20,021 bases of DNA, from the NCBI GenBank assembly GCA_041739525.1, contig JBGSNQ010000173.1, positions 1 to 20,021 of the forward strand. The letters run 5' to 3'. Position numbers and translations under genes: made by a program. Shown here one piece after another: positions 7,287 through 13,514 of this stretch. The first letter of the stretch is position 1, and the number at the start of each line of letters is the position of its first letter. This DNA is from DATJGR01 sp041739525 (GTDB taxonomy: Bacteria > Pseudomonadota > Gammaproteobacteria > Pseudomonadales > Azotimanducaceae). The notes beneath the pieces are model-generated. The model made no database searches and was not told the origin of the DNA. It saw only the letters and a program-made list of their open reading frames with translations.

Positions 7287-8447
7287 ATGAAGACTTCGCT
7301 GTTCTATCTGCCGATCGTCGGCAGCCGCGCCGACATCACGGCCGGCATGGCCGGCACCCGCCCGGAGCTGTATCAAGCGATGCTGCACGACATTTCGGCG
7401 CAAGCTCGGCTGGCAGATGGCCTCGGCTACGACTCGATCTCGTTCACCGAGCACCACCTGCACATCGAGGGGTTCGAACTCTCCAACAACCCGGTGCTGC
7501 TCGACCTGTTCATCGGCATGCAGACGAAGCGCATCCGCGTCGGCCAACTGGGCATCGTGCTGCCCGCGAACAACCCACTACGGGTGGCCGAGGACATCGC
7601 GATGCTCGACCACATGACCGGCGGGCGCGCGAACGCCGGTTTCGCGCGTGGTTACCAGCGCCGCTGGGTGGACGTTTACGCGCAGCAGACACACGGCGTC
7701 AGCGGTGCGTTGCCGGATCAGCACGACGACATCGACGCAACCAACCGAGAAGCGTTCGAGGAGAACTTCCGCATCGTCAAGGCCGCGTGGACGGATTCGA
7801 TGCTGCAGTATTCGGGCAAGTACTGGCAGGTGCCGCGGCCCGGCACGCCGTGGGACCTCGAAGCATCGCGACTCTACGGCAAAGGATCCGAGACGGGTCA
7901 GCTGACCTCAGTGGGCGTCGTGCCGAAGCCGTTGCAGAAACCGCACCCACCGATCTTCCAGCCGTTTGCGTCATCGGAGAACAGTATTCGCTGGTGCGCG
8001 CGCGAAGGCGTCACCGCGATCCTGCCGCCGCTGCACCCGAAGCGTGAACGCGCCCTGTTCGACCTGTACGCCACTGAATCGGGCCGACCGTTCGGCGACG
8101 GCATCGGCTACCTGCGCGACCTGATCATCGCTGACAGCGATGCGGAGGCGCGTCAGCTGTGGCATCACTCGTCGGGATTTGTTGGCGGCTCGTGGTTTGC
8201 CCCGTTCGGATTCAACCGCGGGCTCACCGATCCCGATACGGGCGAAATGCTGAGCGGTGACGAGATGATCGACCTGGGGCTAGTACTGGTCGGCACGGTC
8301 GACACGGTGCGGCGCCAACTCGATGCGATGCGCGCGCGCCTGCCGATCGATTGGATTTTTGCGTGGATGTATAACGGCGTACTGACGAACGAACGGCTGC
8401 TGACCACAATCGAACGATTCGCGCGAGAAGTCACCAAACAGGCCTAA
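7287..8447 (+). CDS. LLM-class (luciferase-like) flavin-dependent oxidoreductase
   Basis: This 386-residue protein belongs to the bacterial luciferase-like monooxygenase superfamily, TIM-barrel enzymes that use reduced flavin (FMNH2 or F420H2) to oxidise organic substrates. Family hallmarks are the first strand MKTSLFYLP, the FTEHHLHIEG segment at about residues 50-60, RIRVGQLGIVLPANNPLRVAED, and LDHMTGGRANAGFARGY. The substrate is not predictable: members include alkanesulfonate, long-chain alkane and nitrilotriacetate monooxygenases. The open frame extends 25 codons further upstream, but the ATG at 7287 has a clear GAGGA six bases before it and begins exactly at the first barrel strand. No flavin reductase partner is encoded nearby. 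The next gene, a serine protease, begins 2 bases after its stop, so the two are probably co-transcribed. It is divergent from tadA-purL. Confidence 0.93.
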   Translation: MKTSLFYLPIVGSRADITAGMAGTRPELYQAMLHDISAQARLADGLGYDSISFTEHHLHIEGFELSNNPVLLDLFIGMQTKRIRVGQLGIVLPANNPLRVAEDIAMLDHMTGGRANAGFARGYQRRWVDVYAQQTHGVSGALPDQHDDIDATNREAFEENFRIVKAAWTDSMLQYSGKYWQVPRPGTPWDLEASRLYGKGSETGQLTSVGVVPKPLQKPHPPIFQPFASSENSIRWCAREGVTAILPPLHPKRERALFDLYATESGRPFGDGIGYLRDLIIADSDAEARQLWHHSSGFVGGSWFAPFGFNRGLTDPDTGEMLSGDEMIDLGLVLVGTVDTVRRQLDAMRARLPIDWIFAWMYNGVLTNERLLTTIERFAREVTKQA

Positions 8448-8449
8448 CC

Positions 8450-9181
8450 GTGATCGATTCTCTGCTGCTCGCAGTAACACGCGTCGTAACCCGCAACGAC
8501 GACGTGGTGCTGACCAACGCAACCGGCTTCTTTTTCGAGCGCGACGATCGGTTGTTCCTCGTGACGAGCCGGCACGTGATGCACGACGAACCTGCCAATC
8601 ACAAGCCCGACAATCTGCAGATCGAATTACATCTAGACGCCGACAACATGGCCGAATCGACCGGCTTCTCCATTCCGCTCTACACCGACGGCAGAAGCGC
8701 ATGGCGACAGGGAGCGGACGCCGCGGGTGACGTCGACGTGGCCGTGATCGAAATCGATCGGGCCGCGTTACCCGAAACCGCGGTGTTTCACGCCTTCACA
8801 CCGCAGCATCTGCTTGACGATGACGCTCACGTGGAGGTGGGCTCGTCGCTGCTGATCGTTGGTTTCCCGCTCGGATTTCACGACACGTTGCATCACATGC
8901 CGGTGGTGCGACAGGCCGTGAACGCTTCGTCGTTCGGCCTGCGCTTTCAGGGTAAAGGCTACTTTCTCACCGATGCCCGCACGCACCGCGGCACCAGTGG
9001 CGCACCGGTAGTGCTACGCGCCACGAGCGAACCCGAAGCAAGTGCGGTGTTGCCATGGCTGCTCCTCGGTGTGCACTCGGCACGGCTCGATGCCGGCACT
9101 CGCGATGTAAAGGTCGACGAGGCGCTGGGACTCAATTGCGCCTGGTACGCGGACATTCTGCTGACGTTGACCGACGGCTGA
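8450..9181 (+). CDS. Trypsin-like serine peptidase domain protein (cytoplasmic)
   Basis: This 243-residue protein shows the chymotrypsin-fold catalytic triad: His42 in FLVTSRHV, Asp96 in DVDVAVIEID, and Ser183 in HRGTSGAPV. The strands between these (VEVGSSLLIVGFPLGF, and LLLGVHSAR after the serine) fit an HtrA-like protease domain. There is no signal peptide, no membrane segment and no PDZ domain, so it should act in the cytoplasm as a single-domain protease; substrates are unknown. The GTG start at 8450 lies 2 bases after the stop of the flavin monooxygenase, which implies coupled translation, and no independent ribosome site is obvious. Its TGA stop at 9179-9181 abuts the stop of the convergent 90-residue gene with no spacer. 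The family assignment rests on the three spaced motifs; function beyond proteolysis is not supported. Confidence 0.82.
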   Translation: MIDSLLLAVTRVVTRNDDVVLTNATGFFFERDDRLFLVTSRHVMHDEPANHKPDNLQIELHLDADNMAESTGFSIPLYTDGRSAWRQGADAAGDVDVAVIEIDRAALPETAVFHAFTPQHLLDDDAHVEVGSSLLIVGFPLGFHDTLHHMPVVRQAVNASSFGLRFQGKGYFLTDARTHRGTSGAPVVLRATSEPEASAVLPWLLLGVHSARLDAGTRDVKVDEALGLNCAWYADILLTLTDG

Positions 9182-9454
9182 TCAACGTGGCGTGCGTTCG
9201 TGAACTTCCGTATCCGCCGGCCAGTGAGAGCGCCACCCCCGTAGGTACATCATCGTCCCGAATTCGGTGATGAGTTGTGTCCAGATAGGATCGAGCCCGC
9301 GCTCTTCGACGCTGCGACGGATCGCCGCCATCGGCTCACTGTCGTTGACCAAGCGCCGGGCCGTCTCCCGAACATCGCCGTCGTTCGCTTCGACGTTTAC
9401 CCACACTTCTACCGTGTCGTCCTGCTTCCATGCTTCCCGGTCACGCGTTCCCAC
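9182..9454 (-). CDS. Hypothetical 90-residue protein
   Basis: I do not recognise a family. The protein is small, acidic to neutral and tryptophan-rich for its size (KQDDTVEVWVNV, LDPIWTQLITEF, RGWRSHWPAD), with no signal peptide, membrane segment or metal motif. The middle part is predicted helical (DGDVRETARRLVNDSEPM). The gene is well supported as real: a textbook AAGGAG Shine-Dalgarno lies exactly 7 bases before the GTG start at 9454, and the whole frame is open with a proteobacterial codon pattern. It sits alone on the minus strand, divergent from the ferritin-like gene and convergent with the protease, with their stop codons directly adjacent. It could be a regulator or partner of either neighbour, but nothing in the sequence shows this. 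Confidence 0.78.
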   Translation of the reverse strand: MGTRDREAWKQDDTVEVWVNVEANDGDVRETARRLVNDSEPMAAIRRSVEERGLDPIWTQLITEFGTMMYLRGWRSHWPADTEVHERTPR

Positions 9455-9461
9455 GGCACTA

Positions 9462-9467
9462 CTCCTT
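9462..9467 (-). promoter_or_regulatory. Strong Shine-Dalgarno fixing a GTG start
   Basis: AAGGAG on the minus strand is separated by 7 bases from the GTG at 9454. It decides the start of the 90-residue hypothetical gene, which would otherwise look like a doubtful small open frame. Confidence 0.75.
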
Positions 9468-9656
9468 CAATTGGGTACTCCCATTCAGTGTCGGCCGCTG
9501 AAGTGCCTTACAACAGGCGACCCCGTCGCGAACCGGCGTAGTCGACGTCCTGCACCGGTAGGACTCATCCCACAAAACCGCGCCACCGCTTCCGACAGCG
9601 TTACCGACTGCGAACGAGCGAAGGTTGGCAATCAAACCCTCGCGGACCAGAACATC

Positions 9657-10205
9657 ATGCCGAATGCAGCCACACCGACAATCGACGTTAAGCAACTCCG
9701 GCAGCGCGCGCGCCAACACATCGAAGAAGGCGCGGTAACCCAAGGGTATGAGGCCGACCGCGAAACTGTGCTGAAGATGCTCAACGATTCGCTGGCTACC
9801 GAGCTCGTTTGCGTGCTGCGCTATCGACGCCACTACTTCATGGCACGCGGCATCCATTCACAGTCGGTTGCCGAGGAGTTTCTGGCGCACTCGAACGAGG
9901 AACAGGGACATGCCGACCAGATCGGCGAGCGCATCGTACAACTCGGCGGCGAACCGGATCTCTCGCCGGACAGCCTGACCAGGCGCAGCCACGCCGAGTA
10001 CATCGAGGGGACCACCCTTGCCGACATGATCAAGGAGAACCTCGTCGCCGAGCGCATCGCAATCGACAGCTATCGCGATTCCATTCGTTACCTCGGCGAT
10101 CGCGATCCCACTACGCGACGCATGCTGGAATCGATCCTCGCGGTCGAAGAAGAACACGCCGACGACCTCGCCGATCTGTTACAAGTGATGCCGGACAAAC
10201 GCTGA
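9657..10205 (+). CDS. Ferritin-like domain protein (bacterioferritin-type, di-iron)
   Basis: This 182-residue protein has a four-helix ferritin fold. All di-iron ligands are visible in the usual order: Glu49 (ATELV) in helix A, Glu82 and His85 (EEQGHAD) in helix B, Glu132 (LVAERIA) in helix C, and Glu164 and His167 (EEEHADD) in helix D. Relatives store iron or oxidise Fe(II) with oxygen or peroxide and protect the cell from oxidative damage. An N-terminal extension of about 35 residues precedes helix A. No heme-binding methionine of classical Bfr was identified, so I do not call it bfr. The ATG at 9657 gives a family-like start, though its ribosome site is weak; the open frame extends far upstream but over the opposite-strand gene. 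Phosphoglucomutase starts 22 bases downstream. The 202-base gap upstream shows no clear promoter or Fur-like palindrome by eye. Confidence 0.92.
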   Translation: MPNAATPTIDVKQLRQRARQHIEEGAVTQGYEADRETVLKMLNDSLATELVCVLRYRRHYFMARGIHSQSVAEEFLAHSNEEQGHADQIGERIVQLGGEPDLSPDSLTRRSHAEYIEGTTLADMIKENLVAERIAIDSYRDSIRYLGDRDPTTRRMLESILAVEEEHADDLADLLQVMPDKR

Positions 10206-10227
10206 ACGGATTCCGCTCCATCCTCCC

Positions 10228-11874
10228 ATGAGTACGCAGAGCCCGCGAGCCGGCCAACTGCCGCCGCGCGAATCGCTGATCGACGTGACGAAGCTCGTTG
10301 CGCAGTACTACGCCAACGTTCCCGATCCGAGGGTCGCCTCGCAGCGCGTTGCGTTCGGCACGTCGGGCCACCGCGGATCATCGTTCGAGACATCGTTCAA
10401 CGAGCGCCACGTGCTCGCCATTTCGCAAGCCATTTGCGACTACCGCGTTCAGAACCGCATCGACGGTCCGCTGTTCGTCGGCATCGACACCCACGCGTTG
10501 TCCGAGCCGGCATTTGGTACCGCGCTGGAAGTGCTGGCCGGCAACGGCGTCGAAACGATGATTGCGGCAGACGGTGAATACACGCCGACGCCGGCCGTTT
10601 CGCTCGCGATACTGACTTACAACCGCGACCGTACGCACGGCCTCGCCGACGGCATCGTCATCACACCGTCGCACAATCCACCCGACAGCGGCGGCTTCAA
10701 ATACAACTCGACCAACGGCGGTCCGGCCGATACCGACGCGACGCGCTGGATCGAGGCGCGCGCGAATGCGCTGCTGGCTGACTCTTCCGCGCCCATCAAA
10801 CGGGTCACTCTCGAGCGGGCACACCGAGCGGCAACGACCCATCCATACGACTTCCTCGGTGCCTATGTCGAAGACTTGGGCAACGTCATCGACATGCAGG
10901 CTATCCGCGCCTCCGGCATCCGCATGGGTGTCGATCCACTCGGCGGCGCAGGCGTGCATTACTGGCCGCGTATCGCACAGCGTTATGCAATCGACCTGAC
11001 GGTGATCAGCGAGCGTGTCGATCCGACGTTCGCGTTCATGACGCTCGACTGGGACGGCCGCATCCGCATGGACCCTTCGTCCTCGTTCGCGATGAAATCA
11101 TTGATTGCGATCAAGGACTCGTTCGACATCGCGTTCGCCTGCGATACCGATCACGACCGGCACGGAATAGTGACGAAGCAAGCCGGCTTGATGCCGGCCA
11201 ACCACTACCTCGCCGTGGCAATCGACTACCTGTTCCGAAGTCGCGGCGGGTGGGGCGGCGCCGCCGCCGTCGGCAAGACCATCGTCAGCAGTTCCATCAT
11301 CGACCGCGTCGCGGCCGGGTTAGGTCGTCAGCTGGTCGAGGTACCGGTCGGTTTCAAGTGGTTCGTCGATGGGCTGGTCGACGGCTCACTCGGGTTCGGC
11401 GGCGAGGAAAGCGCGGGCGCGTCGTTCCTGCGTCGCAACGGAGCGGTTTGGACAACGGACAAAGACGGAATCGTTCCGTCGCTGCTTGCGGCCGAGATGA
11501 CCGCAGCCACCGGCTTCGACCCCGCCGAGGCCTATCGCCGGCTAACACAGCGTTTCGGCGATCCGTCGTACCGACGCGTCGACGCACCCGCGACATCGGC
11601 GCAGAAGCAGCAGTTCGCTAACCTATCGGCAGCGCAGATCCGCTCGAGCGAACTCGCCGGCGATGCAATCGAGCGAGTTCTCACTCGCGCACCGTTCCGG
11701 GATACACCGTTCGGCGGCGTCAAGGTGGTTACGGCTCACGGCTGGTTCGCCGCGCGCCCATCGGGCACAGAGGACATCTACAAGATCTACGCAGAGAGTT
11801 TCCGCAGCGACGAGCATTTGCAGCGCATCGTGGACGAAGCACAGGCGATCGTCGGCGTCGCGCTTGGCGTATAA
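10228..11874 (+). CDS. pgm: Phosphoglucomutase, alpha-D-glucose-phosphate specific
   Basis: Pgm interconverts glucose-6-phosphate and glucose-1-phosphate and so feeds UDP-glucose for glycogen, cell-surface glycans and glucans. The protein has 548 residues, the usual length. Domain 1 has FGTSGHRGSS and the phospho-serine loop TPSHNPP with Ser148 (Ser146 in E. coli). Domain 2 has the magnesium loop DTDHDRHG with Asp306, Asp308 and Asp310. Domain 3 has the sugar-binding GGEESAGAS (391-399), and domain 4 has the phosphate-binding RPSGTED (510-516). The N-terminus (RAGQLPPRESLIDV) aligns with E. coli Pgm and supports the ATG at 10228, although no good Shine-Dalgarno is seen. It lies 22 bases after the ferritin-like gene and is probably co-transcribed with it. 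A GC-rich hairpin follows the gene. Confidence 0.97.
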   Translation: MSTQSPRAGQLPPRESLIDVTKLVAQYYANVPDPRVASQRVAFGTSGHRGSSFETSFNERHVLAISQAICDYRVQNRIDGPLFVGIDTHALSEPAFGTALEVLAGNGVETMIAADGEYTPTPAVSLAILTYNRDRTHGLADGIVITPSHNPPDSGGFKYNSTNGGPADTDATRWIEARANALLADSSAPIKRVTLERAHRAATTHPYDFLGAYVEDLGNVIDMQAIRASGIRMGVDPLGGAGVHYWPRIAQRYAIDLTVISERVDPTFAFMTLDWDGRIRMDPSSSFAMKSLIAIKDSFDIAFACDTDHDRHGIVTKQAGLMPANHYLAVAIDYLFRSRGGWGGAAAVGKTIVSSSIIDRVAAGLGRQLVEVPVGFKWFVDGLVDGSLGFGGEESAGASFLRRNGAVWTTDKDGIVPSLLAAEMTAATGFDPAEAYRRLTQRFGDPSYRRVDAPATSAQKQQFANLSAAQIRSSELAGDAIERVLTRAPFRDTPFGGVKVVTAHGWFAARPSGTEDIYKIYAESFRSDEHLQRIVDEAQAIVGVALGV

Positions 11875-11930
11875 CTCCTTGACTTGATCGTCTCGATGAG
11901 TGCGCGTCTGTCGGACGAATCCTGCAACGT

Positions 11931-11951
11931 GGTGCCGGTGCCGCCGACACC
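11931..11951 (+). terminator. GC-rich hairpin downstream of pgm
   Basis: GGTG-C-CGG and CCG-A-CACC form an 8-position stem with one mismatch and a five-base loop, 57 bases after the pgm stop. No T-run follows, so it is not a standard intrinsic terminator. It may act as a weak terminator, an RNA-stabilising 3' end, or have no role. Confidence 0.3.
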
Positions 11952-12019
11952 TCCCGCCGGTCCCCGCCTATGTGTGACATCTCACCTGGCGCGTACGCTG
12001 ACTCCGCTTAAAGAGCCAC

Positions 12020-12023
12020 GGAG
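12020..12023 (+). promoter_or_regulatory. Shine-Dalgarno of the DUF883-like gene
   Basis: GGAG lies 6 bases before the ATG at 12030 and fixes the start of the first small membrane-protein gene. The rest of the 155-base gap after pgm holds the hairpin at 11931 and no promoter that I can defend. Confidence 0.6.
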
Positions 12024-12029
12024 TAAGCC

Positions 12030-12425
12030 ATGAGCAACCCCATTTCCAGCGCTGCCGATCGAGCCGACGTTCTGATCGAGACCGCGAAGCAAACTGCCGA
12101 GAGCGCGATTCGTTCTACGCAGCAAGCGGCCGACGAAAAACTGAACCACGTGGCCGATACGCTTTCCGAGAAGGTGGAGAACGTGCGCAATCCGGCGCCG
12201 GCACTCAGCCGAATTGCCAATGACGCCGACCTGCTACGGCGGCGCAGTACCGACGCACTGCGAAGTGCCTCGTTCCAGGTACGCGAATCCGCATTGCGCG
12301 CCGGCGACAACACGGTCGCATACATCCGCGAGGAACCGGTCAAATCGGTGCTCATCGCCGCTGCGATTGGCGCCGCTTCGATGGCGCTGCTCAAAGTTGT
12401 GAACCGCGCTGGAAGCCGCGAGTAA
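12030..12425 (+). CDS. DUF883 family (ElaB/YgaM/YqjD-like) tail-anchored membrane protein
   Basis: This 131-residue protein has a long charged helical region (about 5-100, rich in Ala, Glu, Lys and Gln and likely coiled coil), followed by a single C-terminal membrane segment at about 106-124. The junction YIREEPVKSVLIAAAIGAA is the DUF883 signature. In E. coli, YqjD is an RpoS-dependent inner-membrane protein that binds ribosomes in stationary phase; ElaB and YgaM are paralogues. The sequence supports the topology (cytoplasmic N-terminus, C-terminal anchor) but not ribosome binding as such. It is the first of four small genes leading to the glucan synthase. The YqjE-like gene follows after 17 bases, as in the E. 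coli yqjD-yqjE order. Confidence 0.87.
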   Translation: MSNPISSAADRADVLIETAKQTAESAIRSTQQAADEKLNHVADTLSEKVENVRNPAPALSRIANDADLLRRRSTDALRSASFQVRESALRAGDNTVAYIREEPVKSVLIAAAIGAASMALLKVVNRAGSRE

Positions 12426-12442
12426 GAGCGGCGGCCGCTGCC

Positions 12443-12820
12443 ATGGTGCATCCACTCGTACGACTTGCCGCGTCGCGGCCGCAAATGCTCGCGGAGCACG
12501 CGGCTGCCTACGTCGAGTTGTTCGCAGACGAAGCCGCTACAGCTGCTGCGCACATGAAGCGGCAGCTGTCTCTGCAACTCGCGGGTGCCAGTCTGCTGGC
12601 GATCGGCGTGGTGCTCGGCGGCATCGCAGTGATGCTATGGGCGTCATTTCCGACGCTGAATTCGCCGTGGGCGCTGGCGTTGACGCCGTGCATTCCGATT
12701 CTGGCCGGCGTAATCGCACTGCGCGCCGCGTCCACGAAAATCGCGCGCGACCCGTTCGCGCCGCTACAACGCCAGCTGACCGCCGATGCGGCAATGCTGA
12801 GACAGGCAGGTGAATCGTGA
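12443..12820 (+). CDS. YqjE-like phage-holin-family inner-membrane protein
   Basis: This 125-residue protein has a short amphipathic N-terminal region, then two hydrophobic segments at about 44-67 (LAGASLLAIGVVLGGIAVM) and 74-93 (ALALTPCIPILAGVIALRA), and a charged C-terminal tail. The two-span layout and the position right after a DUF883 gene fit the YqjE/Phage_holin_3_6 family. The holin name is historical, with no link to phage lysis here. The ATG at 12443 follows a purine-poor GCGGCGG stretch, so its ribosome site is ordinary at best. Its TGA stop overlaps the GTG of the next gene as GTGA. A role in the stationary-phase envelope is inferred only from the family context. Confidence 0.8.
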   Translation: MVHPLVRLAASRPQMLAEHAAAYVELFADEAATAAAHMKRQLSLQLAGASLLAIGVVLGGIAVMLWASFPTLNSPWALALTPCIPILAGVIALRAASTKIARDPFAPLQRQLTADAAMLRQAGES

Positions 12821-13263
12821 GCATGAACGACCCGTCAACCGAACTGACTGCGAGCGAACGTCTTACCCGTTCGCGCGAGCGCATGTCGCACTGGCTCACA
12901 GACGACCATCGCGACGTGCCGCGAACGCGCCACAACGGCGACGCGGATGCGGCGCCCAACGGCGATCACTCACCGACCTCAATCGGCGGCATCGTCAGCG
13001 AGGTGATCAGTGAGTGGTGGGCCGAACATCCGTTGCACGCATCTGCAGCGTTTGCATTGTCTGCATCCCGCACCGCAATCGTGCCGCTGGTGCGACGCCA
13101 TCCCGCGGCCGTGCTGGGGGGCGCAGCGGCATTGGGCGCGGTAATCGTCTGGACGCGGCCGTGGCGCTGGATACTTCGACCCGCCCTGGTCGCCGGGGTG
13201 GCATCGCAACTTGCCGCGCGCACCATCACGCGTATGGCTACTGCATCTAAGCCGGTCGCTTGA
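12817..13263 (+). CDS. Small membrane protein, third gene of the YqjD/YqjE-like cluster
   Basis: This 148-residue protein begins with a polar, charged region (about 1-65) containing a TRSRERMSHWL helix. A hydrophobic C-terminal half follows, with a weak segment at about 70-85 and likely spans at about 95-111 (AVLGGAAALGAVIVW) and 118-134 (ILRPALVAGVASQLAAR), separated by a TRPWRW turn. I recognise this WRWIL-type hairpin as recurring in uncharacterised proteins encoded after YqjE in proteobacteria, but know of no assigned function. It occupies the position of E. coli yqjK. Two starts are possible: GTG at 12817, overlapping the previous stop as GTGA, and ATG at 12823; AGGTG lies 4 or 10 bases upstream respectively. 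Either way it is translationally coupled to the YqjE-like gene. Confidence 0.75.
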   Translation: MSMNDPSTELTASERLTRSRERMSHWLTDDHRDVPRTRHNGDADAAPNGDHSPTSIGGIVSEVISEWWAEHPLHASAAFALSASRTAIVPLVRRHPAAVLGGAAALGAVIVWTRPWRWILRPALVAGVASQLAARTITRMATASKPVA

Positions 13264-13288
13264 TTCCGCAGCGCCGGGCAATCCTTCA

Positions 13289-13294
13289 AAGGAG
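13289..13294 (+). promoter_or_regulatory. Strong Shine-Dalgarno before the 67-residue membrane protein
   Basis: AAGGAG lies 6 bases before the ATG at 13301, with a second purine run (GAGGA) in the spacer. It is the strongest ribosome site in this plus-strand cluster and supports a very short gene that could otherwise be dismissed. Confidence 0.75.
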
Positions 13295-13300
13295 TGAGGA

Positions 13301-13504
13301 ATGGCAATCCAACTGCATGACGCGAATCGACACGATGCGGCGCAACTACGCGCACACTTCAGACAATGCGCGTTTGCACTGGGGCGTTTGCATCGTTTGC
13401 GATGCATGGGCGAGGCACTCGATGCATTCCTCGCACCGCGATTCGTGAGTGTGCTCACCGTCATGACGGCGGTCGTCTTCCTCGGTGCTCTCATTCAGGC
13501 CTGA
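13301..13504 (+). CDS. Hypothetical 67-residue single-span membrane protein
   Basis: I do not recognise a family. The first 45 residues are polar and histidine- and arginine-rich (DANRHDAAQLRAHFRQ) and likely helical. The last 20 or so residues form one hydrophobic segment (SVLTVMTAVVFLGALIQ) that reaches almost to the C-terminus, so the protein is probably tail-anchored with a cytoplasmic head. A near-perfect Shine-Dalgarno precedes the ATG. It lies 37 bases after the previous small membrane-protein gene and 10 bases before the glucan synthase start, so it is probably made from the same transcript. A role as a small accessory subunit of the synthase is possible but is inference from position only. 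Confidence 0.75.
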   Translation: MAIQLHDANRHDAAQLRAHFRQCAFALGRLHRLRCMGEALDAFLAPRFVSVLTVMTAVVFLGALIQA

Positions 13505-13514
13505 CCGCATTCCA

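Noticed and set aside
9267..9656. An N-terminal extension of 130 codons on the ferritin-like gene
   Set aside because: It runs across the opposite-strand 90-residue gene and the divergent gap, has no family similarity, and the ATG at 9657 starts at the expected family length.
9455..9656. Possible Fur or stress-regulator box and promoters in the divergent gap before the ferritin-like gene
   Set aside because: No AT-rich palindrome resembling a Fur box and no -35/-10 pair with good spacing was found on either strand by eye.
11974..11985. GTGA-CATC-TCAC inverted repeat resembling a CRP/FNR-type operator before the DUF883-like gene
   Set aside because: The half-site spacing is 4 bases rather than the 6 of CRP sites and the arms are only four bases long, so chance is likely.
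12443..12820. Possible prophage holin, suggesting a phage remnant
   Set aside because: The holin-family label belongs to the YqjE-like chromosomal family; no lysin, structural or integrase genes are nearby and the order matches the yqjD-yqjE arrangement.
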